Positions 32,566-45,915 of a stretch of DNA of 64,000 nt are shown here, piece after piece. Each line of letters starts with the position of its first letter. The stretch's first letter is position 1. The stretch is from the NCBI GenBank assembly GCA_036924285.1, contig JAYKYS010000012.1:2728001-2792000 (forward strand), written 5' to 3'. Both the position numbers and the translations under genes were made by a program. Below the pieces are notes generated by a model, which did no database searches, was not told the origin of the DNA, and saw only the letters and a program-made list of their open reading frames with translations. This DNA is from Asterella californica (lineage: Eukaryota > Streptophyta > Marchantiopsida > Marchantiales > Aytoniaceae).

Positions 32566-33030
32566 TGCAAAGAAACTTTCCCATTGTGTATAATTAGTGC
32601 AATTCAGAAACACAAATCAACGTCCGGATTCGGAGAAGGCCCGAGAGAGCGAGTAGGAGCTTCAGTAACGAGCATGAAAATAATTGCTGGCTTGTGATTT
32701 CGATCGGCTCTAGCTACATATATATACTAACACGAAGAACCTCACAGGTGAAGTACCTCCCTTGTGATTTTTGGATCTTCCAAAAATAGACTAGTACCGG
32801 TAAGTTCTCACAGCTCTAGATACTGTATGTATTATTTTGTTCTTTTGTATGTTCTTATTTTGCTAATACAGAGTAATAGCAAAATCAGTATATTATGATG
32901 TATCACTCTTCCAAGTCGCAATTGTGTTCCTTCCAAAGGATGTAACCACATTTTGTAACCTGCTAGGCCTGCTCGCGTGGTTACATTTTCTAACCTCCTG
33001 CTCGCGTTGACCACGGAAAGTGAATTAAAC
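32566..33030 (+). repeat. Duplicated block 1, copy b
   Basis: Direct-orientation partner of 23674-24180. It contains its own partial inner duplication: GTGGTTACATTTTCTAACCTCCTG repeats the preceding TGTAACCACATTTTGTAACC motif. Confidence 0.8.
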
Positions 33031-33593
33031 TACTGGATGAAGTACTGTTACAGTAGTGTAACCTCCTGTAACTTCCCTCCCAGTGCCGAAATTCACAGGT
33101 AACAGTATATATTAAATATTTGATCCAAATCCCGTGCTTTTGGCCATGGACCATAAGCCTATCGAAACGTAAACTTGACACGACCGTGAATCCCACCCCT
33201 AAAGCATTTCCGTACGAGGACTACAGCAAGGGCCCAGTATTGATAGATGATATTTAGCCTTTGCCAAATACGAAAGTTTCGCCAGCCGAATTCTTCAGGA
33301 GAAAAATTCATTAATGTCCATGGTGTAGAATTTATATACACACAAACTTCAGTTAATGATGTAAACCTGCGCAGCTTCTGCTTACACCTGTGAAAAGTAT
33401 TCTTATAAAACTAACTCGATTCTTAATGTAGGTTATACCCCGACCAAAATGCCTCACCGACCACATTATACACATTCAGTTCCAGAGTAGAGAAAGTTAC
33501 CTTAATGAAATATGAATTATCCTCTATGGTGAGAACTGTACTTGAAAATCTGTCTATGATGTACATATAGTGCATAGTTTGAACTGTATTTAT
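33031..33593. other. Intergenic, no gene recognised
   Basis: Only short frames are present, with no family match. Confidence 0.5.
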
Positions 33594-33750
33594 AGATTTT
33601 CTAGGAGGTAAATTGTACAAGTAAAAAGTTTTAGTTTTGAAAACAAAAAGTACACATTCAAATTACACCTTCTAGATTCTCTAGAAGATAGATTATACAG
33701 TTCGGAGGTGTTTATAAACTCAAATTAGAAATACATGTTCAAATTGCACC
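33594..33750. repeat. 79-bp tandem duplication
   Basis: AGATTTTCTAG at 33594 and AGATTCTCTAG at 33673 begin two copies that both end in TTCAAATT-CACCT. They differ by about one base in four. Confidence 0.7.
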
Positions 33751-33919
33751 TATTGTTATAATAACATACTGTTTTCACTGATCTGACAAACACTACATAA
33801 TATAAACTATAAGATTATATATTCACAGATCAAAATTCAGTTTTGATATATTTGAAACCGAACAGAAAAAAATATAGATCAAACTTCAGAAGCTCCATTT
33901 GCAAAACTATCAAATTTCA

Positions 33920-35240
33920 GAAGCTTCATGTACAAAACTTTATGTAACGGATAAACATCCATTTGAGTTCCTTCATCATTGTTCTACTGCAGTAGAATAT
34001 TGCTCTACTGACATATAATTCACAAACGCTCATGCTGGTACTGGTAGTATTTATCGAATCAGGACTACTCGTAAGTGCAGACAACAATGATGAAGACCTT
34101 TCTTGTTGCTTGATAGTTGGCATCCACGTGTACGTATTCATTGGACAAAAAACATTCTCCCTGTAAGTGAACACATCAGTAGCATTCTGGTGCTCAGCAT
34201 TTTGAGCAACAACATTCTGATGCTCAGCGTTCTGATTCGCAAAGAAACCAATGTCATTCATGGATAACCTCTGTTGAATTAATATTTGTTCAGGACTCTA
34301 GTAGTCTGTAACAGCATTTTGTTTTACAGTATTCAGGTCCACATAGAGAACAATATCCTTCAAAGATGTTATCACTCGATGATTTTAATAATCGACAACA
34401 GCATGATTTTGGACTACAATGTCCTGATTCAACAAAGAAATATTCTCACCCATATGATGACTGACAGAAATATCCGTCACATATGGGTGAGAATGTCACA
34501 TATATATTAGAATCAACCACCTGTCACAAATCCATGTCACCACCATCCAAGAACAAAATCAGTATTCAGTTATATTCTTACAGTGATGTAGGATGCATAT
34601 CTTCTTGAATTAAACTATGAACATTGCAAAAGTTGCAAACACACCTCATCAGAAGATTCAGAACTGATTTGAATTTCGGATGTCTTCAGCTACTCATCTT
34701 GTATAGTTCAATCTGTTACAGTCTCACGTCCTACGACTTCGTCTGGTCTTCTGAATTCAAGCTTGCTTCTACTGCATATCATCAAGTCTCTTGGCGAAAC
34801 ACTTGAATGTACATCCTCTTCAAGATTAGATGTAGTAGTCTTATCCAGATTTTCGACCGCAACATGCAGATTTTCACCATTAGCTGAAAGCAAATGAGAG
34901 TCTGCAGGGTCTGTCGATTTCACTAAATCTTGTGAAGTAGCAAGTAAAAATGAGAGGATCTGTAAAATATATTGCAGAAAACTGAATGATCTCGTTCTGT
35001 CATGAACACGACAAGTATGTCAGTGACTCATGATCGATATCAGTGTAGATTTCTCAAAGTGAACAGAACAATTACTAATATGCAGGGCTGAAAAGAAGAA
35101 ACAAGTTGGTGCACTTCTCCAGTCCTATGCTCAGTCATGTGAGCATTCGGTGTAAACAAAATCTCAGACTCTTCATGGAGTTTCATGATTTGGACAGAAT
35201 ACTCGTGAAGAGGAACTGACGAGCTCAAACTCAAAATCTT
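33920..35240 (-). other. Possible decayed gene
   Basis: Several minus-strand frames (34261-33926, 34923-34708, 35234-35040) have coding-like composition, including a QNAEHQN repeat near 34230-34190 and serine/acid-rich stretches (ENLDKTTTSNLEEDVHSSVS). They do not join into one frame, and I recognise no domain. It may be a pseudogene or exons of an unknown gene. Confidence 0.25.
34442..34494. repeat. Perfect 15-bp inverted repeat
   Basis: The arms 34442-34456 and 34480-34494 are exact reverse complements around a 23-base loop. Confidence 0.9.
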
Positions 35241-35540
35241 CCCTTCTCAAAATGCTTTAGATGCTCGAATGCACTCAAGCCAACTCCCCTGATGAATGCC
35301 GCTCATCAAATAACTAGTTAAGTTATCATCTTTAGAGCAAAGTCAGCAACTGTTCTGTGTGTCAGAATCCTTAGAGTAGCCTTTGATGTTCTAATGACTG
35401 CATAATCTAAAATAACATCAAAGGGAAGAGAGGGAGAGCTTTAGCGCCAATTGCAACAGAAATTACATGTACAGTGAGCAATTTGAATCTAGTGTCTGTT
35501 AGCAGTTTCTTGGACACGTGGAAGTTGATAAAATCTAGAG

Positions 35541-35640
35541 GAGCTAGTTACACTATGTTGTTTCTACATAAAGGAGGTAACACGATCCGGAGCAGCTACG
35601 TACATTATGGCATTTCTACACAAGAGAGGTAAGAGAGGCG
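35541..35640. repeat. About 57-bp imperfect tandem duplication
   Basis: GGAGCTAGTTACACTATGTTG...TTTCTACATAAAGGAGGTAA is followed by GGAGCAGCTACGTACATTATG...TTTCTACACAAGAGAGGTAA. Confidence 0.6.
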
Positions 35641-37317
35641 TAAGAGTAACACATACATCTTAAATTAAGAAGCATTCCAACGAGAAGATTCAGTTATTGA
35701 AAGTTAAGAGGAAGGCTCTTACCAGATGAAGAATGAATGGGAGTAGACAGATGGTGAGGACCACGATCGGAGGTGACGAGGTTTTGGAGTCAAGACTAAT
35801 TTTGCTGATTTTCATGTCTCGGCGAATTAAAAACTTGGCAAAACTTAAGGAATTACACTTGAGGTTGTGCTCAACCGGAACCTCTCCATCTCCAACCTCT
35901 AAGTTGACAAAGATCTAATCTGTAGGATTTTCATATATATCTTAAACGCACTCAGTTTTAAAAGTAGAAGTCAATCTCTCAAAAAATGTTTATTCCTCTC
36001 AGTTGTTAGTGATTACTCAAAGACATGAGAAAGATTTATAATTAATTAATTATGTCTATCCCACTAAGTGAACACTTACATCTTTAGCTATCGCGAAGTT
36101 CCAAAGCTTCACATTCCATGAATGTTTAGAAGAGTATGCTCTCTTAACATCTTTGCAAGTTTTGAGCCAATACTGGATTTAGTCAAGGTTAAGGAGGACA
36201 CAATATACAGCTCTACTCTTGCACATACTTGAAGGTTCCATAAATAACCTTGGGACGCATAATAAATTAAACAATGTGAGTGATAAAAGTGACGCATAAA
36301 AGAAGCAAAACCGGATGCGAGAAGCACAAACAGAGACAAGGTTAGAGTTCTCACTTGCAAGTTGCAATTGGCACTAAAAGCAAAAAATGATATATACGAA
36401 AATCGTAGAAGAGATAACATCAAAATATATGTCACAAGCAATCAGCTGTAGTAACAGAGATACCTACACTGAAAATGGATGTAGACCAGCGTTCTCAAGC
36501 AGCACCGATATCACGAACACTTTGCAGAGCTCTGCAGATAATTCCAAGCACCATATAGGTCAACATTTTGGATGGAAACCTACAAACTTGGATTGAGATA
36601 TCATAAACCAATAGTTCAAATGTTTCTGAGGAATATAATACATTTAGAGAATGATAGTATAATAGAGGAACTAGAGGTCTTGTATATCCTACAGTGGCGT
36701 AATAACAACGTCTCGACATCGTGCTCCGAATCACTGACGTAACGAATGTCTGGATCCTTGACACACCACGAAATCACTAACACAACGAATGTCCAGGTCG
36801 ACTTTCTTGACAATCCTCAAAAATTCAAACACAAGATCGATTGCACCCAAGTCTGGCTAACACGTGGTGCTTGGGTGAAGCTTCAGGTGCTTGCTAGTTG
36901 CAAGAGCTCTTCAAGATAGTAAGTACTAGAAAGGTATCAAGATCCATAATATCTTTCGCATTGAGTGAAATGCTAACGTTGATTGAGGTGGTGGTGAAAT
37001 CATTCTTCGCATGATTAGTCATGTTTCAGTCACTTTGCATTTTTACTTGCTAGAGAAGGTGATCGGTAAGAATGTGAAGATGGTGACCGGAGCTAAGCGT
37101 TACAGAAACCTCGAATGCAAACGACGTGAATGCAAGGTTACTCCCGCTTTGATTCAAACAGACATGTCAATGAAAACTAGAGCCATTTTTTATTTCTCCG
37201 CTTAAGTTTGAACTTCTGTTCTAAACCCGATAACTTTTGACACGCACTAACGCAAACTGCACTGAGATATTATCACTACGTACATACAGATGGCTAAAAG
37301 TATATTCCTTTTTGCTA
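35641..37317. other. Intergenic, no gene recognised
   Basis: No frame over 110 codons and no domain. Minus-strand frames at 36441-36109 are hydrophobic but low-complexity. Confidence 0.5.
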
Positions 37318-37690
37318 CAAGAAACCTCGTGTACTTCATCTTTATATTTCTCTATATTAAGTACTAAGAGTTTTCAATGTCTCACATTTTTACTTAACCT
37401 CGAGTATGAGTATAAAACTATGAAGAAAATTATTCTTTTTTCTTCTTAGTGTTCTTTGCGTCTAAAGAAAAGACATCTTTTTGTTCCAAGAAACCTCGAA
37501 ATCTTCATCTTTACATTTCTCTGTCTCACATTCTACTAAACCTCGAGTATGAGTATAAGTATAAAAAAGAATTTTTTCCCTCCTAAAGTCCTCTTTTGTT
37601 TCAAAAGAACAATCCTTCTTTTGTTTCAAATCCTTCTTTTGTTTCAAAAAACCTTGAAATTTTCATCTTCAAATTTCTCTATCAATATTG
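37318..37690. repeat. Imperfect tandem repeat, about 165 bp, 3 copies
   Basis: CAAGAAACCTCG-...-TTCATCTTTA-ATTTCTCT starts at 37318, 37487 and (as CAAAAAACCTTG) 37645. Between copies 2 and 3, a TCCTTCTTTTGTTTCAAA unit is itself repeated. Confidence 0.7.
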
Positions 37691-39117
37691 AGTAGTTCGC
37701 TTCTAGACAAATGCTCTTAATGTAAAGCTGATGAATAGCTTTAAGTTAAAAAATTCCAATTTGGGATTAAAAATAATCACTATTAGCATTTTCTGCACTC
37801 AGTTCTCTTAATGCAAACCCACAAGATAACGTCTTCTAGGTTACCCGGAGTACTTGTATGGAATCCATTACGTTGCATCTTACTTTTTCCATGAAAAAAT
37901 ATAAAATTTAACATTTAGTTACGTCAGAAGTACAATTCAACAGATTGAATACTTGTCCACTTACAAAGAGTCATTATCAGCATGGAGTTTTATATCTGAC
38001 ACATCTGATATAATTCATCATTTTCTTTAGTTGTGTCAAAAATTCTAAAGTCTGATGAATAATTCAGTGGCAGGTCACATGAATTATTCCGGAGTAGTCA
38101 TTAACTTTTCAAACAACATTGAGAATTATCAGGTCTTATGTTTACAATTTGTACAAAACTCTAATGCGGTGAAATAAAACTGAACTCCTGTTTCTGTTCA
38201 TGATAGTAAATTTCGCTTCTAGAAACATGTTGTCACTTTCAAATTGTTTGAAGTCATATTTATGCGAAAGTGCCATCTCAAATCTTATTGTCCATGAGAC
38301 CATTTTTCTTTATACATCATGTCAAAAACTATGTTCTTTCACTGTCTACTACACCATGTAACTTTTGTAAATGGTGCTATTTGTCTTTCATACCAAGTGC
38401 AGCTTGTTCCTCTGCAGCTTATTTTTTTTCAGAGCACATAACCATTTATAGGTATGAAACATCTTTTTAGTATCATGTCATTTATTTTATGGCAGTCTTC
38501 TAAGAAAGAGAAACATAATAAACTTTTTTTTCTTCTTGACAATGCGACTGATGTGTCATTCTCTGATTCACCATGATTGCAGGACTGGAAGCATCTCCCT
38601 TTATTTCGATATCATCAAAAAAATTAACCAATTAACTGATGCCAAGTCATGGATGAAGATATATATCAGTTCTATGGATATAATCGTATTATATATATTT
38701 AGAGTATTTATTTGTATATACATGTATTGTATAGTTGGTTTGAGCATGTTGATATTAATTTTCTTGTAGGGCCTTTAATAAAGTAGGTTTCACCATAAGT
38801 ACTCATTAGGTTATTAACGCACTTAATGAAGTTAGAACTAGATAAGTGTCCTATAATGAACTTGAATGAAGTTAATTCGAAATTCCTTATCTCTCAGGCA
38901 CGTGCAAAAGGAGGTGATGATCTTTCTTCGCACATAGTAAAGTTACCATTCACCATTGCAAGTAATACTGGTGGTTGCAACAGGAATGACCAGTTTGACC
39001 TATGTAGTGTAGACTATGTCGGTATGTCAAGATCAAGGACAAAGATATAACTATGCACCATCGTAGGACTATTTCAATGTAAACTCTAATCTTTTATTTG
39101 AGATCACAAAGCCGTTA
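37691..39117. other. AT-rich intergenic DNA
   Basis: No gene or repeat recognised apart from AT microsatellite-like runs near 38680-38760. Confidence 0.5.
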
Positions 39118-41245
39118 CTAGACAGAACCTCATCTTCCTGTCAGCTTTCCTCCAGATTCCAAAGGATATCACACACTAGAAGAAGACGGTGTTTGCGGAA
39201 TGCACCATCAAAGAGAGACTACGCAAAGAAAGCCAGCCTTTCTATGATTCACGTAGACACCATAACCTGCCCTCTCTAAGTAGTTTCTGTACATGAATCC
39301 TTTAGTCGGAATATGCATCTTGCAGATGAAAGCTTAGCTTTAGAATCCATCTGTGATCTTCGTCTTCGTCTCTTTCTCCTTTTGTTGTTGTTGCCCTAAT
39401 TCATCTTGAGCTTTTGAGGAATGATCGATTGGCTCTCCAACACCTTCTTTACACGGATCGACTGACATGTTTTCTCTTGCTGGTCTCACTCTAGAGATTT
39501 GATATTCATCCATCTATTTCAGTTTAGAATCTTATCTGCTCTAAGAGTGGCCGTCTCATGGGACCAAATTTTCCTACCATCGACAAGATCCCGACAAGAA
39601 AGAAATATGATTCAGAGAAGAGATCCCTCAAGTTGTCCGAGCTCTTGCATCCTTCTACTCCCAGTCGTCTGTCTGTAGAAAAGCAAACCAGCGACAATGT
39701 GAGCTCGCCAGAATGATATGGACATACATACATTATAAAGGATGTGGAAAGTTTCTGTTATACACCAACCCCCTCTCGAACTATGGGCAGGCCACGCCTA
39801 AACGATGATGATATAGGAACAGGATACAAGGAGATATAATCTGCAGTGGCATTAATGATCAAAGAAGATAAGGCCTAGTAGCTGTTTGTTTTGAGCAGCA
39901 AGTAGTAGAAGACTTGAGAAATGCAGATGGGCGGATTCGAGTTGAATCGTGCTTGACAGTGAAAATAGGTGCAAATTGTTTGTATGCAGAAAGGAGCAGT
40001 TCTGGTGTCAAATGGTCATTCAATTAGCTTCTTACATCAGCTACTGGTCTTGTTGTATTGATCGATACTGAACTGCACCAGAGATTTGTGCTACTACTAA
40101 TCTTGACTCGGAGTGTCGATACTTGTCATGATCTGTAACCCTCCGCGGTCCTATCGATCAACTACCTCATAATCTCTCTACCTCCACGATGAATCTGCAA
40201 CATGTCAGACCTGTCTCTCACTAAAAGGTCACCTCTGATGGCTTTGATGAAAGCACACCATGAATATGAAGAGAAAAATGCTAAGTTCATTCATTCACAT
40301 ACCCATAAACTCATCAACTAAAATTCTTCATCTACGACGTCTCTCAAGTTTTCACATGCTAAAATATCACACTCTCTCTATATTGCTCAAGTTGTCATTA
40401 GGACGATGTGCAAACAAGGATGAGGAGCTCTTCTCTACTCCTCTATTTATACATTCTAGGTTTTTACTTTGGTACCTTTCGATAATTCAACCATAACTAT
40501 TTTTATCGAGTTTTACTAAGATATTACTTAAGGTAAAAGCTATAATCACATGGGTTTCTTATTTTTTCACATGAGCTTATTCCTTCAAAGTCAACAACTT
40601 CTAGAAGGATTCTAGAATATTTTCAAAGAATCTCAAATTTCCACCCCTTTTACACTAGGACTCACTAAAAAGGAGACATGTGAAATCTCTTCTTGTTTTT
40701 AATGCCCACAGAGTCAATAACTTTAGTCCCATCACTAATATCAAGTCAAAAAAAAGATAATGGATATTTTCCACCTCCTTTCTACCTTTTAGACAAGATG
40801 ACAAGATAGTAGTGCTCACTCTTTAGAAAATATTAGAATTCTGTCAAAAAGTACAACTAAGTTTAATCATAACTAACTTTAGCTAGTCATGACTAACTTG
40901 ATATCTCCTTAAAGTACTTGGGCAGCAAATAAAAATTCTCATCACTTAGTTATAACTAAATACTTTATTAATAGACAAACTTCTTATGTGTAACCTATGT
41001 CGTTATAGATCCTCACTTGCTCCATCTTCTTGGACCTCATCGATTTCAACAACAACGTAAGGGTAACCCTCCTTTCCTTTTCTTAGTGAAGGGTGGCGAT
41101 GAATCTCGTTGGGGGAAGTCTCTTCCACTTCCATATTTCCTAGTTCAATGTTTCTAAAGAGCAATCATAGGAGCAAACGACGAGCTTTCGTCTGAACTTG
41201 TTTCTCATGAGTTCTGGGAATCTTGTCCTATGCAGGCACGAGTAT
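39118..41245 (+). pseudogene. Inverted, decayed copy of the ABCG gene
   Basis: Sequence here is the reverse-complement partner of the intact ABCG gene. 39118-39225 matches part of its exon 3 (TTTGCGGAATGCACCATC is shared). From about 39228 the match jumps to exon 5 (GAAAGCCAGCCTTTCTATGA), so exon 4 and two introns are missing. Exon 6 lies at about 39560-39715 and exon 7 begins near 39993, then reads KGAVLVSNGHSISFLHQLLV and stops at TGA. Exon 7 is also split by an 873-bp insertion (40135-41007) and resumes at 41012. Exon 8 starts (GCACGAGTATCTT) and is lost at about 41245. It cannot make a protein. It lies 8.8 kb from its partner, with the SWEET pseudogene between. Confidence 0.88.
40135..41007 (+). 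mobile_element. Probable solo LTR inside the ABCG pseudogene
   Basis: Comparison with exon 7 of the intact ABCG gene shows that exactly this stretch is extra. It is bordered by GATC on both sides (40131-40134 and 41008-41011; TGATC against AGATC if five bases are counted), a likely target-site duplication. It starts TGTAACCCTCC and holds a TATA-like CTATTTATAC near 40440. It has no coding capacity. The end reads GTTATA rather than CA, so the terminus is degenerate. Length and features suit a solo LTR; other non-coding elements are possible. Confidence 0.65.
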
Positions 41246-44120
41246 CTTGAAATTACAGTGCTAACGGAGAAAAATGTCAAGGTAAATCAACAACCATAGA
41301 GAGAGATAATCTGGCAGTAAAAGAAAGAGTTCCTAACATCACAAGATCATGTATATATGACGATGTAGGCTTCTCTCACTCCAGAATGGAGTGAGAGAAT
41401 TATCAATCGTTGATTGATAAAAATGAGGAGATCATGATAGTACGCTAGACTATATTATAGGATTTAGTGAGAAATAAGTTATGCATTTTTTGACAGAATT
41501 TTCAATAATGGACCAGCCTCATGCCAACTTGTACCTTTAATTTCAACTCGGTGCGAAGCATCAGTGCAGAATTTTGCAGTGAGAGAAGACTCTCTCTCTT
41601 GTACATTCATAGGAATGACATGACTCATGCATGGACATTATACATAGAGGTCCGTAAAGAGTAGGATAAGCATTGAATCAGAAGGTCCATTGTGTGAAGT
41701 AGCTAGCGAGACGATGGCAACTTGTAGTTATTAGTTTGCTACTATGATCCAATGTAAGTGCATTCAAGTTTAGTAATGCACAGTAAGTGAAGAAAACACA
41801 TTTCTTCTATCTAATGTACGCAATACTTGTAATGGTAGCCGGCGTGCCATTCATAACCAGAACTTTATTTTCAACTCAAAAATCTATCACAAAACATATT
41901 AATTTTTATTCAAATCTATCCATACATGTACGGTCACAGCATTGAAAATTGCGGCTGATCAGAAATATTGTTTTAGTCGGTCTCAGAGCTAGATATCCCG
42001 CACGTTGATAAATCCTTAGAAGATAAAAAATTGTATAGTCCCATAATCACTAGTAAAATACAACTCCCATAGATCCCAACGGTTACTATAGTCCCCTGAC
42101 CGTCTAAGGATTAAGGTAACTGAGACGAATACATCTACTGGACGTCACATACATACCGGATGCGGAAGGCTCTATGGAAACTCGCTTCACGGTAATGAAG
42201 ACATCACTTCTGGTGAGGTGTAACCTGAGGAGAGTTCACATTTCTGGTGAGGTACCATTCGGTTGTTTAGGACTGTAGACGTTGGAGCTTACAAGAACAA
42301 CAAAAATAGCATATTTTGATATACAATTTACTCGACAATTTTCTCCATGCTAAGGAGTTAAAATATACTCATTATAAAAAGCTTGAAAATCCTAACAGAG
42401 ATTTACATACCCGCAAGCCCCAATCCACAAAAGCTCCATATCATGAATAATAGGTCCATCCTCTCATTCTGGTACGACGGTTCAAAAAAATAGAACAAGT
42501 ACATATAGACGACTACCTTCACAAGTTATATATGCATTCTGTTGATACATCGTGCATGTGGTAATATATGCTCTTGTCCGCAACGAAGTACTATAGTAAC
42601 ATATCGTGCGCTATATTTTGTCTTTAATATCATGGCTTTTTATCTATGATTTCACTCATGATCATCTATTTATGAAAATTTCAAAGTATAATTTCTCAGA
42701 CTGAAATTCACTGTGATCCTTGGATCCAACCAAACGCTTATCTTCAAATGTATTTTTTGGATGTAAAATGTATAATAGTATTAATGATTATTCGGATCTA
42801 GCACGTGTTTAACTTGTTCATTAGGTTGGATAATTATACATTATAATATCCTAATACTAAGGTCACATTGTTGCAAATCTGTGTACTATATAGGATATCA
42901 TATGATGCAGTAACTGTGATGCTCTCGATCAGCCTCATTCACAAAGATGGGATATATAGATATAGATCAGTTTAATGTTAAAGCCTTCACTTCTTAAATA
43001 AATAATACAGAATCTATAGTTCCTTTTGACCAAAATGACAATCTATTTAGGTAAGTGCATGTGAAGAGTCACACGACATCAGAGAAATGAAAAAATGAGT
43101 AAAAATGTAAGTGGATTGAATTCTCTACATAGAATTCTCTTGTGCAATGGACAGTTCAGTTTAAGATAATCCTACTACTATTACCCATTAAGTTCATAAG
43201 TTGAATGCAAGGAAAACCACAAATCCGATGTAAGAAACCTAAAAGTAAATCATAATTAATGTTTCGTTGAAGGATTGAGTAAACTGCGTTAACATGATGG
43301 TATAATTTCCTCTAGGATGTCTTGTTTCAGAAAGTTAAAAGTTAAACCCAAAGTGTCTCAAGGAATACGTCTGGTACCAGACATATGTTGTTGTTTATGT
43401 AAACAACAACATTTCATTCTATCGATAGGTTGTTTGTTAACAAAGGAATTTCTTAATCATTATACCCAAAATAGTTTTGGTGATAGAATTTATAAGGTTA
43501 TGAGAATAGAATTTTATGATAATGACAAATCGTTGCTTGCTTGGCTCTGAACACGGATGAAAAGCAATATAGGATGCATATGATCGAGTCATTTGTGGAT
43601 TCGGAAAGTAATCCATCTTCTTGATAAACCTTAGGGGTCAGAAAAAGAAATATTTTTAAGTAAAATACTATTTTTTGAATTTTTTAGAATCTTCTCTTAC
43701 TTAAAAGGTTCAAAACAGAATGAAATAATTTATTATTACACAAAATTGATTTTTAAAATTATTATTATTATTAATTTAAAATATTTCATTTTCCTTGCAT
43801 CTATATTTAACGAACTTAACTAGTTAACCCCCAAGTGATAAACTTCTTGATGACAAAAAATAAACCTTGTTATTGTACAAGTTAAAAACCAAAACTTGAC
43901 TTGCGAGAAATCTAAAGTTGCATTGTTCTACAACTGAACACTCGTGATCAACCAAGTTTTACCATTGTCAGAACCTATTATGAAATGCTAATAGAATCTT
44001 TTTGTCAGTGAATTAATTATGAATTAACTATTCTTATTTCAAAGAATTTAGTACTAGCTATAGAATTAAGATCACTTATCGTTTTACATTTCATAGAATG
44101 ATTAATGGTCTACGAGTACA
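41246..44120. other. Intergenic, no gene recognised
   Basis: About 2.9 kb of AT-rich DNA. The 77-codon frame at 43317-43550 has no domain and is probably chance. Confidence 0.5.
41371..41420. repeat. Two adjacent perfect hairpins
   Basis: 41371-41383/41387-41399 (13-bp arms, 3-base loop) is followed at once by 41400-41408/41412-41420 (9-bp arms, 3-base loop). Confidence 0.88.
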
Positions 44121-44123
44121 ATT

Positions 44124-44153
44124 TTCCTGCACACAAGGCCTTGCGTGCAGGAA
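44124..44153. repeat. 30-bp near-perfect palindrome
   Basis: The halves 44124-44138 and 44139-44153 are reverse complements at 14 of 15 positions with no loop. Confidence 0.88.
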
Positions 44154-44455
44154 CTAGTGTTAAATTAAGGTTAGCATAGGGCTAATTCCAATTAATTTGC
44201 AACCTCATCATGTGAAAACAAAGTCAAAACTTTCGGTAATAAATCCGATGAGTCAGGCGTCCAAGCTGTTTCTCAAGAGTCTAGTCTTATCTGCAGAAGC
44301 TTCAAGAAACTGCAGCTGCCGAAGAACTACTCAGAAGAGCTGGTTAATTAGTTAATAGGTCAGTGTAAAGATAACATTTCTTTTACTTTCAACAAATACA
44401 TAGTCAAGTCGTCTAAGTTCTAAAGTTGTTCTTGTTTCCACTCGAAACTCAATGA

Positions 44456-44620
44456 CGTAGCCTAGCTTGACCGTTCACTAATTTTAGATAATCAAATGAA
44501 TATGAAGTTCTTGTCATTATTTGTCATGAATTCGAGACGTAGTCTAGCTTTACCGTTCACTAATTTTCCGTAATCAAATGAATGTGAAGTTCTTGTCATT
44601 ATTTGTCATTTGTCATGAAT
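44456..44620. repeat. 82-bp tandem duplication
   Basis: CGTAG-CTAGCTT-ACCGTTCACTAATTTT occurs at 44456 and 44538. Both copies run on through AATCAAATGAAT-TGAAGTTCTTGTC. TTTGTCAT is further repeated at the end of copy 2. Confidence 0.85.
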
Positions 44621-45915
44621 ACGAAACTTGTACTGTAGTCTCGTTGAAGCGGTGCCTGAAGTAGAGCGTATGTAAGTAGAAAGCTAACTATAACATGTAT
44701 GGGAACAAAATATACATTTCAGTTCGATGTGGATTAGATGATTTCTAACCGGATACCAAGACATGAATAGGTTCACGGATGCAGGGATTTAAATTTAGTA
44801 TTAACATTTTACGGAGTTTCGGATTCCAGAAGTTGTTCGAGTACAGCGGCCTGAGATTTCTTTTGGAAATCTGCTTCCGCGATGCAATATAAAAGAGTCA
44901 CTAGCCATCATGGAATGATCATTCATCTCTGCGTGCTCAACAGCTGATCGATTCTTTTGAGTGATTTCTCTCAGTATTAAGGCTCTAGATCTTATAAGTT
45001 GATCTCAGAATTCCTTATAACCTTTTGACGGTGAGAGTTCCAATTCCAAACAGAACTAGGAGCAACGCCTAGTTCAGTAGACTAGCGTATAAGTACTATT
45101 GGTTTGTGAAAATGATTTCGACTGCCCAGTTCATCGTGGGGATTGTCGGGAAAATATAAAGTAAATCTGTTTATTCTTCTCTCGAGAGTAAGCAAACATT
45201 TGTCGATGATCTGCAAATAAATAATTAACATTGTCCATCATTGTCAGATCTAGAAACTGTCACCAGCATTAGGCGTACGTTGCTTTACTAAGCTAGGAAC
45301 CCCAAAGTTTCTTCCAGTATCCATCGAACAGTTTCGCCACGAGTTCTTCGTTCGAAGTTCTTGTTCGCTATATTTGTTGCATCTTATGCTTGCACGGACT
45401 CTTTGGAATGCTCTTTTCACCGAGTCAGACGCTAGAAGAAAATTGTTGTCCAAGTGACAGTAAGTGAGCATACCAAAACGTCAATGAATATGGTTACCAT
45501 GTGCAACTATGTTTCAGTGGATACGATTCTTTGAAGTTAATTAACATGTTGCTGTTATGAACTCCGCAGACTCGCCTTCGTGAAAATACACAAGATGAAG
45601 AATATTCGTCAGTTCTTTACATCACTACGTTTTTGAATTTTCTACTTTGGTTATTCTATGAATCTCCACTTGTGAAGATGGGCGTGCTGGTTATAACTAT
45701 CAATGCCTCCGGTGCGTTTATCGAAATTGTTTATCTTGGCATATACATAGTGTATACGAAGGACGGACGAAAATCGGTAAGATGGTGTCTTGTAGCGCTA
45801 GCGTGGATGATTCGCGGCTTTACTCTCATGATAATATTGCTATTCGTGCTGCATATGCTTATGGTAGGACGTAGTCACAGATGTAGAAGGGTATTGAGTT
45901 GTTGAGTTTCTTTGC

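Noticed and set aside
36109..36441. Hydrophobic 110-codon minus-strand frame
   Set aside because: Composition follows local AT-rich DNA; no transporter or receptor motif.
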